NCBI GenBank assembly: GCA_964551015.1
Contig: CAZKBP010000013.1
Span: 1-64,000, forward strand
DNA length: 64,000 nt
Source: CAZKBP01 sp964551015
GTDB lineage: Bacteria > Bacteroidota > Bacteroidia > Cytophagales > Microscillaceae
Direction: 5' to 3'
The notes under the pieces are model-generated. The model had not been told where the DNA came from, did not search any database, and was given only the letters and a program-made list of their open reading frames with translations. Every line of letters starts with the position of its first letter. Positions within the stretch are counted from its first letter, which is position 1. A program made the position numbers and the translations under genes. Positions 54,101 through 60,816 of the stretch are shown piece after piece.

Positions 54101-55004
54101 AGTATTAACGGCTAGTCTGAAAAATCTGGATGAAAAGGACAATCACCTGAACCAAGCCTTACCTGCTTTTAGCATTAGTCGCTCGGTCAGTAATATTCCC
54201 GGTATACAGCGTTTGATCCAACCACTTCCTTCCTTTGGAGGGAAACCTGCCGAGACTTCCAAACAATTTTATACCCGTGTGAGCGAACGCCTAAGGCATA
54301 AGCAAAGGGTAGTCTCTGCCTGGGACTATGAAAGATTGATTCTAGAGCAATTTCCAGAAATCCAAAAAGCGACCTGTTTGCCCAATATGAGTAGCGAGAA
54401 AATGAATCAACCCGGGAGCGTACTCATGGTGGTAAAGGCTTATCCCCAAGCCAGCCAAACACGTAGCCTCGAGCCCAAGGTGAGTAGCGAGATACTCTAC
54501 CGGATTCGAGATTATCTCCAACAGTACCTCTCCCCTTTTGTCCATCTAGAAATCCGAAATCCCAGTTACGAACGCGTGCGCATCATTTGTGCTGTGCAAT
54601 TAGCCAAGGGATACAATTATGGTTTTTTCGTGCAAAAACTTAATGAAGACATTAACAAATATCTATTGGGAGATATTCTGAAAGTTACCCAAACTCAGGA
54701 ACTAGGAGGCAAAGTCAATATCTCGGATGTACTGAGTTATCTACGTACCCTACCTTATGTAGATTTTATTACTAAATTTTCCATGATTCAAATTGCCCAA
54801 GATCCAAGCGGCAAATATGTATTGCTAGACACAGCACGAGAAGATGACGCAAAATCCTTCTTGCAAGCTACGAAACCTTGGGCCACGCTGATTCCTGCCG
54901 AAGAGCATCAAATCAGCATTCTTGATGAAAAAGAAGAAATCAAATCACACCAAGCTGGTATTGAAGACCTTGAGTTAGGAAATGATTTTATTATTGAAGA
55001 TTAA
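51126..55004 (+). CDS. large baseplate J-like protein (Afp11-type) with Gly/Asn-rich insertion
   Basis: 1292 aa. The C-terminal about 250 residues carry the J/gp6 signature: FYTRVSERLRHKQRVVSAWDYERLILEQFPEI, then LVMVVKAYP-like VLMVVKAYP, LQQYLSPFVHLEIRNPSYERV and GGKVNISDVLSYLRTLPYV. The N-terminal part is long and helical. Residues about 688-720 are a low-complexity Gly/Asn insertion. It builds the wedge ring around the hub, and its length exceeds the usual Afp11. This and the 963-aa minus-strand protein would together supply the two J-type wedge subunits. Confidence 0.9.
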   Translation: MKSKDPSYIARHSASQEKRFLPALDFDYVKVDERSLEDLLLFSYGLSKLIQYYNSENQPEGDWSEFLEDEIVILARIAHIDPTAIEKKFKKHLDKANLFKSNAKKIHYLEQAFQDIYQVALLFDAWYEKFRQIENFANIQLQARDEIRNSISNRLSPALARLKAYDERASAPEALGQAIGLDYTVFGMAWDLHSPPEEIYPYEGDSLAEKIRYLTFELQTLFQIFYETLIYIKGQAKYYLHKSFEQDTHYPEVALLLAFLKLYQIPQDNMNQLSQRYLDFYYYQVLKQAKKKPVHDTVYLSFQTNENALFAQIKAGEAFIGGEYENGENIIYTANEDLWVNKTQVEKLYTVFLESRDLNLRGSVKKLITHIFSNEIPLEEIKPTPNRQEQKIYPAFGESQSDKSEHEKTMVSADVGFAIASPSLLLQEGKREISIRLQFSDDSFRYLHQYLGDLSFLTQDSHDEVFMKSFLEAFLIQITSDEGWFRVSKYVVSRERGDERDEKYNCLKVSFDLESSDPPVIAYDPALHAGNFQTGLPMVKFVLNSDSYIYSYSLLRNLILDKITIDTHVTGVKDLVLYSDIGVLNPTTPFYPFGSVPSVGSYLIIGKNEVFQKSLDDLEIHIEWFNLPKHSNGFQGYYEEYNADLDNTSFEAQLSILDEGRWKPENPQNQQRFKLFRTVQNGFNFSAKNGNDEEQENGKNGNGGGNGNGNGGSNEPREQPQPNGRLSDQTQLNHVDIVKIKLPPNYKDIGKPLQYSNTVQRGFIKLELCSPGVAFASTIYPAVLSEIVMENARNGLIQNVKRGFSGKNGKRMPNPPYIPQIKSLSLNYKTSSVISLKERSIKGEKSDRRGQFYHIYPFGDNLVYPDKSKQFTPLLPELNYEGALLIGLNHVSVPQTVSILFEMQDGYTNTSEDHPPVIEWSYLVDDQWLPLSESKILRDDTQQFIKTGIILLELPRDLKNKNTILDPALYWLRVAVVNHIEVTSRIVSISTQVLTASLKNLDEKDNHLNQALPAFSISRSVSNIPGIQRLIQPLPSFGGKPAETSKQFYTRVSERLRHKQRVVSAWDYERLILEQFPEIQKATCLPNMSSEKMNQPGSVLMVVKAYPQASQTRSLEPKVSSEILYRIRDYLQQYLSPFVHLEIRNPSYERVRIICAVQLAKGYNYGFFVQKLNEDINKYLLGDILKVTQTQELGGKVNISDVLSYLRTLPYVDFITKFSMIQIAQDPSGKYVLLDTAREDDAKSFLQATKPWATLIPAEEHQISILDEKEEIKSHQAGIEDLELGNDFIIED

Positions 55005-55010
55005 AAAATT

Positions 55011-55048
55011 GCTCATTGTAGCTTACGCTTCTATAAGTTGCAATGAGC
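55011..55048 (+). promoter_or_regulatory. hairpin covering the upstream ATG of the fibre gene
   Basis: A 15-bp stem (55011-55025 with 55034-55048, two G-T wobbles) and 8-nt loop in the short gap after the baseplate J gene. The ATG at 55043-55045 lies inside the right arm. The structure would hide that start, favouring the ATG at 55082 or making translation conditional. Confidence 0.5.
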
Positions 55049-55081
55049 CAATTTGCAATCCCCAAAAAAACACGCAAATCT

Positions 55082-55819
55082 ATGGCCTTACAAAACCGAG
55101 AGACGCTCAAAAGCTTTTTCCGTAAGGGGAGAATGCCCTCCGAGGGACATTTTAATGATCTGATCGAGTCTATGATTAATCGAGTAGACGACGGCATGTC
55201 TAAAACCATCGACGACGGTCTGATGCTCTCGCCCATCGGGACTTCTCAAAAACTGATCAGCTTTTTTAAGAGTATTGAAGAAAAAAACCCAGCCTGGAGT
55301 ATCGAAGTAGATAGCGGTAATGCTCGCCTAGACATTAACAACTATCTGGGCGAAAGCGTAGTTTCTCTGACCAGCGAGGGGCAGGTAGGCATCAACAATC
55401 GTCAGCCACACTATGAACTAGATGTTAAAGGAATCATCGGGCTCATGGGGCGCATTGGTACATATCAACAAGGAAAAATACTGGCCGATGGTAAATGGCA
55501 TCCCGTGATTAGGGGTCTGAATGGTTGTCATGCCCTCGAGATTGTCGCTGGCATCGGTAAAAAGAAAACAGGTAAATACGCGCTCATCCACGCGCAAGCC
55601 CTCAGTACTTATGGAAAATCACGCAACAAAATTAAAATAAATCAGGCCTATTACGGCGTAAGGTGTAATAAAATAGAACTACGCTGGACAGGAAGTACCT
55701 ACGATTATCACCTCGAGATGCGTACCCGTTGTAGCTACGGGGGTGATTATTACGTGCGGTATTATATCTCCCGACTTTGGTTTGATGAATTCATGGACGA
55801 TAGCATTGCTTTTGAGTAG
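55082..55819 (+). CDS. putative CIS tail fibre / receptor-binding protein
   Basis: 245 aa from the ATG at 55082; an in-frame ATG at 55043 adds 13 residues but sits in a hairpin. The N-terminus (LKSFFRKGRMPSEGHFNDLIESMINRVDDG in part) resembles the attachment segment of Bacteroidota proteins bearing fibre modules. The middle (GQVGINNRQPHYELDVKG) is a fibre-shaft-like repeat. The C-terminal 150 residues are a Tyr/Gly/Arg-rich beta domain, fitting a target-binding head. Last gene of the CIS operon, as fibre genes often are. Role inferred from position and composition. Confidence 0.65.
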   Translation: MALQNRETLKSFFRKGRMPSEGHFNDLIESMINRVDDGMSKTIDDGLMLSPIGTSQKLISFFKSIEEKNPAWSIEVDSGNARLDINNYLGESVVSLTSEGQVGINNRQPHYELDVKGIIGLMGRIGTYQQGKILADGKWHPVIRGLNGCHALEIVAGIGKKKTGKYALIHAQALSTYGKSRNKIKINQAYYGVRCNKIELRWTGSTYDYHLEMRTRCSYGGDYYVRYYISRLWFDEFMDDSIAFE

Positions 55820-55987
55820 GTATTTCCCCTGCTGCGCTCCAAACCTGATATTTAAACTCTTTCTGCTTTCCAAATGTATTAGTAATAGTAGAAGCTAAAG
55901 GGCACCGTTGTACCATTATCCAGAGACCTTCCAAACAAAACCTCGGAAGTAAACGGCTCACCCACCACAGACAACTACTTGAAAAGC

Positions 55988-56815
55988 ATGCAGAAAGAAA
56001 TCATTCAACAAGCCAGTGCTTGGTTACAAGAAGCGGAAGTATTAATCATCTTAGCGGGAGCGGGCATGAGTGCCGATTCAGGTATTCCTACCTACAGAGG
56101 AGAAGACGGTAGCTGGGGAAAATGGGAGAAAGATTTTAATCGCCACATTACCGACATTATGACCCCTCAGTTTATCCAAGAAAATCCCATTTACATGTGG
56201 AAACGCTTCAGCCGAGGCTATGATCATGTCAAAAATATTCAGCCCCATGCTGGCTACTATACCTTGTTAGACTGGATAGAAAAATTCCAATTAGCATATT
56301 TTGTACTTACCTCTAATGTGGATGGGCAATTTCATAAAGCTGGCTTCGAAGCCGCACGGATTTACGAAGTACACGGAGCAGGAGGCTTCTTACAGTGTAC
56401 ACGCCCTTGCTGGGACAAAGTGTGGCAATCAGATTATTCCGTCTATCATTATGTAGAAGCACTTCACGCAGAAAATCTTCCCACCTGCCCAAATTGTGGT
56501 AGCCTGGTACGGCCTAATGTTTATATTTTTAGAGATAAAACCTTCGTGGATACCCGTATCAAAGCCCAAAAGCGACGCTACGAACGTTTTTTGGAAGCAA
56601 ATCAGCATAAATCCATCCTCTTGCTAGAAATTGGTTCCGGTCCTACCATCAAAACCATCCGATATCATACGAATCGTCTCATCCGAAAATACACCGCCAA
56701 AGCCATTCGGATCAATTTACATCATCCCGAAATTCCTCACCCTCATGTATCCCTACCCTTCAGTGCCTTGGAAGCACTCGCTCAGATAGAATCGTCTCTA
56801 ATTTCTGATGATTAA
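55988..56815 (+). CDS. sirtuin-type NAD-dependent protein deacylase
   Basis: 275 aa. Complete Sir2 motif set: GAGMSADSGIPTYRG (about 24-38), TSNVDG (about 109-113, in place of TQNID), catalytic H129 in EVHGAGG, and zinc cysteines C137, C141, C167 and C170. It removes acyl groups from lysines using NAD. The zinc ribbon and catalytic His argue for an ordinary deacylase rather than the NAD-depleting Sir2 of phage defence. The ATG at 55988 is preferred over a TTG three codons upstream. It follows the CIS operon by 168 bp; the linkage may be chance. Confidence 0.88.
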   Translation: MQKEIIQQASAWLQEAEVLIILAGAGMSADSGIPTYRGEDGSWGKWEKDFNRHITDIMTPQFIQENPIYMWKRFSRGYDHVKNIQPHAGYYTLLDWIEKFQLAYFVLTSNVDGQFHKAGFEAARIYEVHGAGGFLQCTRPCWDKVWQSDYSVYHYVEALHAENLPTCPNCGSLVRPNVYIFRDKTFVDTRIKAQKRRYERFLEANQHKSILLLEIGSGPTIKTIRYHTNRLIRKYTAKAIRINLHHPEIPHPHVSLPFSALEALAQIESSLISDD

Positions 56816-56827
56816 ATTTTCAACCAG

Positions 56828-56861
56828 AAATCCTTGCTTTTTGCTCCTCCTAGAAGGATTT
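56828..56861 (+). terminator. inverted repeat after sirtuin gene
   Basis: 8-bp arms AAATCCTT (56828-56835) and AAGGATTT (56854-56861) with an 18-nt loop, ending in a short T run, 12 bp after the stop. Weak terminator candidate. Confidence 0.4.
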
Positions 56862-56903
56862 TGCTAAAAATCACTAGCTATTGTGTTTTTTTTTAGCGAG
56901 AAG

Positions 56904-56935
56904 CTTGTATATCTTATTTGGATTTGCTAATTTTG
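56904..56935 (+). promoter_or_regulatory. promoter CTTG-20-TAATTTTG
   Basis: CTTG at 56904-56907 (3 of 4), 20 bp, exact -7 box TAATTTTG at 56928-56935, giving a leader of about 110 nt for the XRE/S24 gene. Confidence 0.6.
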
Positions 56936-57051
56936 TTGTCAATGCTTACTTTGCTTACCAAATGAGCAATTGGTCTTAGAAAACCATACCTCAAATCAGG
57001 AAAGTGGGGGAATACAAGACTTTTCACCTTCATTCTAAAAATTCGTCGGAT

Positions 57052-57864
57052 ATGTATTTTAATAAAAATTTAAGACACTTAAGAAAGAAAAAAAGTCGCT
57101 TGACCCAAGAAAAATTAGCCAAAGCCTTGGGGCTAACTCGTAGCGTCATTTCTTCTTATGAAGATGGTCGTGCCGAACCTAATATCACGACCTTGATCCG
57201 AATCTCAGAGTTCTTCGGTGTTTCTATTGATAATCTGACGAATTTAGACTTGGAAAATGTAGACGAAAAGCAGGTCGAGTACCAAAGACAATTGGAAACC
57301 TATGCCTCCGCCCGAAACCTACAAGTAAGTACGGTTTTGACCGACCAAGACAACCAACGTTTTATCAATCTTGTACCCGAGAAAGCCTCTGCTGGTTATA
57401 CCAGTGGCTACACTGATGCAGAATACCTAAAAGACTTACCTGCTTATCAGCTTCCCTTCTTGTCTAATGGCAAAACCTATCGCGCCTTCGAGATCACCGG
57501 AGATTCTATGCTACCACTCAAAGATAAAAGCATCGTGATCGGTGAATACGTGGAAAACCTAGAAGATATTAAACACGGACAAGTGTGTATCGTTGTCTCC
57601 AAAAACGAAGGAGTTGTTCTCAAGAAAGTATATAATCAAATCGTTGAGAGAGGAACTTTGCTTCTGAAATCTTCCAATGTGTCTTACCGCCCTTACGAAT
57701 TAGATGTGAAGGAAGTACTCGAGGTCTGGCGATTTACAGCACACATCAGCCACGATTTTCCCGAAGAGTATGATCCCTCGGCCGATCTTAGACAGGCTTT
57801 TGCCAGAATGGAATATGAACTGCTAGATCTGCGAATGAACCAAATTGCGCAGGAAAGTAAATAG
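57052..57864 (+). CDS. LexA-like XRE/S24 transcriptional regulator
   Basis: 270 aa. The N-terminal XRE helix-turn-helix (about 5-62; RLTQEKLAKALGLTRSVISS) is followed by a linker and a C-terminal S24/LexA peptidase fold with nucleophile S152 (EITGDSMLP) and Lys191/192 (GVVLKKVY). A candidate Ala114-Gly115 cleavage site lies in KASAGYTSGY. Such proteins can autocleave on RecA-type DNA-damage signals or act as plain repressors. The ATG at 57052 is preferred over a GTG 16 codons upstream, because family members begin just before the HTH. The target genes are unknown; its closeness to the CIS cluster makes that worth asking. Confidence 0.85.
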   Translation: MYFNKNLRHLRKKKSRLTQEKLAKALGLTRSVISSYEDGRAEPNITTLIRISEFFGVSIDNLTNLDLENVDEKQVEYQRQLETYASARNLQVSTVLTDQDNQRFINLVPEKASAGYTSGYTDAEYLKDLPAYQLPFLSNGKTYRAFEITGDSMLPLKDKSIVIGEYVENLEDIKHGQVCIVVSKNEGVVLKKVYNQIVERGTLLLKSSNVSYRPYELDVKEVLEVWRFTAHISHDFPEEYDPSADLRQAFARMEYELLDLRMNQIAQESK

Positions 57865-58031
57865 TAAATAATTACTGAACGTTTACATTCAGCTCTCGCA
57901 GAGTTTACTGATGCCTCAAAATGTATAGCTCTCCATGAGCACACTTGATAAGAGACCACGCCCATCTCTTAATTTTGTGAGGATAATCTCTTTCTTTGGC
58001 TAGCTCATTCGTCTAGTCCCAAAAAGCTTTC

Positions 58032-58039
58032 TATTTTTG
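58032..58039 (+). promoter_or_regulatory. -7 box TATTTTTG of murI
   Basis: Exact TAnnTTTG, 22 bp before the murI ATG at 58062. It rules out the upstream TTG at 58041 as the normal start only weakly, since transcription would start near 58046. Confidence 0.5.
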
Positions 58040-58061
58040 CTTGCCCAAAAAGCAAAATCTT

Positions 58062-58880
58062 ATGCACTCGAAAAAACAGCCCATTGGGGTATTTGATTCA
58101 GGACTAGGAGGTTTATCCGTTTGGCAAGAACTGGTGAAAATCTTACCCCACGAAACTTTTATCTACTACGCTGATCGCCTAAACTGCCCCTATGGCGCAA
58201 AAAGCCCAGAAGAAATTATTCAGTTGACCGTCCAAATCACCGATTTTCTATTAACACGCAAGTGCAAACTAGTAGTTTTAGCTTGTAACACCGCTACAGC
58301 AGCCGCTATCAACTACCTGCGAGATCATTATGAAATTCCTTTTGTAGGAATGGAACCAGCCATCAAACCAGCCGCTTCACAGTCACAAACCAGTAAGGTA
58401 GGTGTACTGGCTACGCAAGGCACCGTAACTGGAGGGCATTTTCAAAGAACTCGCCAACGCTTTGCGCAACACGTGGAGGTTTTCACGCAAGTTGGGGAAG
58501 GTCTGGTAGAATTAGTAGAGAACGGGAAGAGTAGTAGTCCCGAAGCGAGAATTTTACTTGAGCAATATCTACGGCCCATGTTAGTGCAGGGAATTGACCA
58601 ACTGGTACTAGGCTGTACCCATTATCCCTTTTTTATACCATTGATTGAGGAAATCACACAAGGGCGAGTACAGATTCAAAATCCTGCCCCCGCGGTGGCG
58701 AGACGCGTTCAGGAAGTATTAAGGGAGAATGGTTTACTAAATAATGCATCAAGTGACCCATCTTATCTCTTTTTTAGCTCGGGGGCGGAAGGACAACTGC
58801 GTAGTTTTGTAGAACAATATTATCAAGATCACCCGCGCCGAGCGGCTTTTGTTTGGGAATCACTAGAAATAAAAAATTAA
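58062..58880 (+). CDS. murI: glutamate racemase
   Basis: 272 aa, normal length. Interconverts L- and D-glutamate for peptidoglycan. Seen: PIGVFDSGLGGLSV with catalytic-region D12/S13, YYADRLNCPYG, first catalytic cysteine C75 (VLACNTATA) and second C185 (LGCTHYPF). Both cysteines intact. Cytoplasmic, own promoter. Ordinary housekeeping gene. Confidence 0.96.
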   Translation: MHSKKQPIGVFDSGLGGLSVWQELVKILPHETFIYYADRLNCPYGAKSPEEIIQLTVQITDFLLTRKCKLVVLACNTATAAAINYLRDHYEIPFVGMEPAIKPAASQSQTSKVGVLATQGTVTGGHFQRTRQRFAQHVEVFTQVGEGLVELVENGKSSSPEARILLEQYLRPMLVQGIDQLVLGCTHYPFFIPLIEEITQGRVQIQNPAPAVARRVQEVLRENGLLNNASSDPSYLFFSSGAEGQLRSFVEQYYQDHPRRAAFVWESLEIKN

Positions 58881-58914
58881 AGTACGAACAGAGCCCTGCC
58901 GAGAAATCAAAAAA

Positions 58915-59352
58915 CTAATAACCAGTTACACTTCTAGCCTTGGCTAAAATTTCCCGATGATCAAAGGCCATCTCCTGAATAGCATCTAAATCTACCCACT
59001 CGGCGTGTTCTGCATCATCCGCGGCTTGCACTTGGCAATCCTTCATATCAACTGTGGCGTAGAAAGCCACCGAAACCGTCCAACCACGTGGGTCCCGTCC
59101 TGGTTTGCTAAAAACGGCTAATTGCTCCATAACCACTTGATCTACCCCCGTTTCTTCGGCTAATTCTCTCTGAGCTGCGATTTCCACGGTTTCCTGCTCG
59201 TCTACAAAACCCCCGGGCAAGGCCCACAGACCTTGGAAGGGAGCCTTTGCCCGCTTAATGAGTAGCACTTTTATCTCTTGGTCTGCTGTTCGCCCAAAAA
59301 TTATACAATCAACGGTCAGCGCAGGTCGTGGATATGGGTAAGTGTATGTCAT
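58915..59352 (-). CDS. Nudix hydrolase
   Basis: 145 aa. A full Nudix box: G47-G-F-V then 5 residues to E and RELAEETG (positions about 48-70), so pyrophosphohydrolase activity is expected. The opening TVDCIIFG and LLIKRAKAPFQGLWALPGG resemble ADP-ribose/NrtR-type Nudix proteins. The C-terminal HTH of NrtR is absent, so it is an enzyme rather than a regulator. Substrate likely a nucleotide sugar or ADP-ribose; undetermined. Convergent with murI (34-bp gap). Confidence 0.85.
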   Translation of the reverse strand: MTYTYPYPRPALTVDCIIFGRTADQEIKVLLIKRAKAPFQGLWALPGGFVDEQETVEIAAQRELAEETGVDQVVMEQLAVFSKPGRDPRGWTVSVAFYATVDMKDCQVQAADDAEHAEWVDLDAIQEMAFDHREILAKARSVTGY

Positions 59353-59360
59353 TTAATGTT

Positions 59361-59368
59361 TATATTTG
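59361..59368 (+). promoter_or_regulatory. -7 box TATATTTG
   Basis: Exact TAnnTTTG on the plus strand, 45 bp before the lipoprotein ATG at 59413, in the divergent gap with the Nudix gene. Confidence 0.45.
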
Positions 59369-59412
59369 AATTTGATAGGAAAGCTTACTCTCAGAGTTGA
59401 AATATATAAAAA

Positions 59413-59880
59413 ATGAAAGATAGATTTTTTCTTAACCCTAAAATATTTTTGAGGCAAATTCTTCCCCTACTATGGGGATTGAATTTAATGGCTTGTGCGG
59501 ACTCTCCTTTGAGTTTCAGGGAATTAATTGCTGGCCAAAATGGGAAAGTATGGCGTTTGACGGACATACAGCAGGATGGTATCCATCTCGACGTGTCAGG
59601 TTGTTTGGCTGATAACCGACTTGCTTTCCAGCCAGATGGACGCTTTATTCTGAATCTAGGGATTAGTAAATGCAACCCCGAAGAGCCAGATGTATTTCAA
59701 AGAAACTGGGTGTTCAACGAAGCAGAAACTTATTTGTTATTGAGTGATGATCCAAACAATAATTCACTGGCTACTAGCTATGAAATCATTCAATTGAGTG
59801 AATTATTTTTAGAATGGCGTTATGCAGTGGTTCAGAACGGCAGAGCAGTCATTATCCAAGAGCTTTGGGAGCGCGAATAG
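59413..59880 (+). CDS. lipocalin-like lipoprotein
   Basis: 155 aa. Lipoprotein signal with a longer than usual basic N-terminus and lipobox LMAC (Cys28). The mature part (KVWRLTDIQQDG, CLADNRLAFQPDGRFIL, EWRYAV) resembles the lipocalin-like family of the duplicated lipoproteins at 26.9-28.1 kb but is clearly diverged. Two further cysteines (CLAD, KCNPEE) could pair. Function unknown. Confidence 0.7.
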   Translation: MKDRFFLNPKIFLRQILPLLWGLNLMACADSPLSFRELIAGQNGKVWRLTDIQQDGIHLDVSGCLADNRLAFQPDGRFILNLGISKCNPEEPDVFQRNWVFNEAETYLLLSDDPNNNSLATSYEIIQLSELFLEWRYAVVQNGRAVIIQELWERE

Positions 59881-59901
59881 GCGGTTAGATCATAGAAAAA
59901 A

Positions 59902-60618
59902 TCAAAGCTCAGGCCCTGTGGCTTCTAAAAAACTCTCCTGATTGTTGCGAGGATTTTTAATTTCTTTGCTGATAGGATGAATTTGCATCCGTTCAGCAGG
60001 ATAGGGTGCTAGCAGGTCAAGAACGTCTGGAAGTGGTAAAGTTGATAACCAAGCTTTCTCCTGAGCTGGATCGAGAATCACGGGCGAGCGATGGTGAGGA
60101 ATCTTGGCTAGTGCCTCATTGGCTACGGTGGTAATAATAGAAAAAGAGTAGCGTAATTCGCCAGTGGCTTGATTAAGCCATTCGTCCCAGATACCAGCCA
60201 AAGCAAAAAGATTTTCTGGATGATCCAGATAAACTAGGTGTGGTTTATCCAATTTTTCTTTTGTAGTACCTTCTACAAAACAGTTGACAGGCACGAGGCA
60301 ACGCTGAGAGCGAATCGGTTTTTTGAAAGAAGGCTTATCTACAATGCCTTTTTCACCTTGATAATCTCGCTTATTTTCTTTGTTGAAATTTCCTTCGCTG
60401 CGAGCATTGAAGAGATACATAGGTTTTTTGGCCCAATAGGGAGTAAGGCCAAACTGAAAAAGTTGTATCTGGTCTGGAGCCTGGTTGGTAATCACGGGGG
60501 CTAGTGTGCCCGGTGAAATATTGTAGTGGGGCTGAAAATCTCGAGTGCCTGTGGCTTCGGCCTCGAAGCGTGTTTCTAAGGTTTGCATTCTTTGGAAGAG
60601 CATATATCTACCGCACAT
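59902..60618 (-). CDS. SRAP-domain protein (YedK/HMCES-type)
   Basis: 238 aa from the ATG at 60618, chosen because SRAP proteins need Met-Cys at the N-terminus: after Met removal C2 of MCGRY crosslinks to abasic sites in single-stranded DNA. Also seen: NARSEG (conserved Asn/Arg/Glu), RCLVPVNCFVEG, ALAGIWDEW and the catalytic His region KIPHHRSP. Longer than the roughly 220-aa typical length only at the C-terminus. Protects abasic sites during replication. It lies near the LexA-like gene, as in its common SOS association, but not in an operon with it. Confidence 0.9.
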   Translation of the reverse strand: MCGRYMLFQRMQTLETRFEAEATGTRDFQPHYNISPGTLAPVITNQAPDQIQLFQFGLTPYWAKKPMYLFNARSEGNFNKENKRDYQGEKGIVDKPSFKKPIRSQRCLVPVNCFVEGTTKEKLDKPHLVYLDHPENLFALAGIWDEWLNQATGELRYSFSIITTVANEALAKIPHHRSPVILDPAQEKAWLSTLPLPDVLDLLAPYPAERMQIHPISKEIKNPRNNQESFLEATGPEL

Positions 60619-60757
60619 AGTTTTGTCAATTTTTATTAACAATTCTTACTTTTTTAGTAATTTACAAATGTTTCACCAAAAAGCAAAACCCAGGAAATGC
60701 CTTCGCTAAGTCAATGTCCTAGTTTTTTGGTCGATTGATAAGCACTTTTGAAAATAT

Positions 60758-60790
60758 TTTGTAAAAGCTTTCGGCTCGGTGCAAAGTTTG
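60758..60790 (+). promoter_or_regulatory. promoter TTTG-21-AAAGTTTG of the ABC exporter
   Basis: TTTG at 60758-60761, 21 bp, AAAGTTTG at 60783-60790 (one mismatch to TAnnTTTG). Predicted transcription start near 60797 is 20 bp before the TTG start, supporting that unusual start codon. Confidence 0.5.
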
Positions 60791-60816
60791 CAATAGCTAT
60801 GATTTAGCAGCTTATA

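Noticed and set aside
43505..55819. Prophage interpretation of the tail-like genes
   Set aside because: No capsid, portal, terminase, integrase or lysis genes; PAAR, DUF5908, LysM and a CIS tape measure point to an injection system.
39917..55819. Classical type VI secretion system
   Set aside because: A single sheath protein with gp19-type tubes is present, with no TssB/TssC pair, TssJLM membrane complex or ClpV in the window.
55988..56815. Sir2 anti-phage NADase
   Set aside because: Has an intact catalytic His and four-cysteine zinc ribbon as in normal deacylases, and no fused defence domain.
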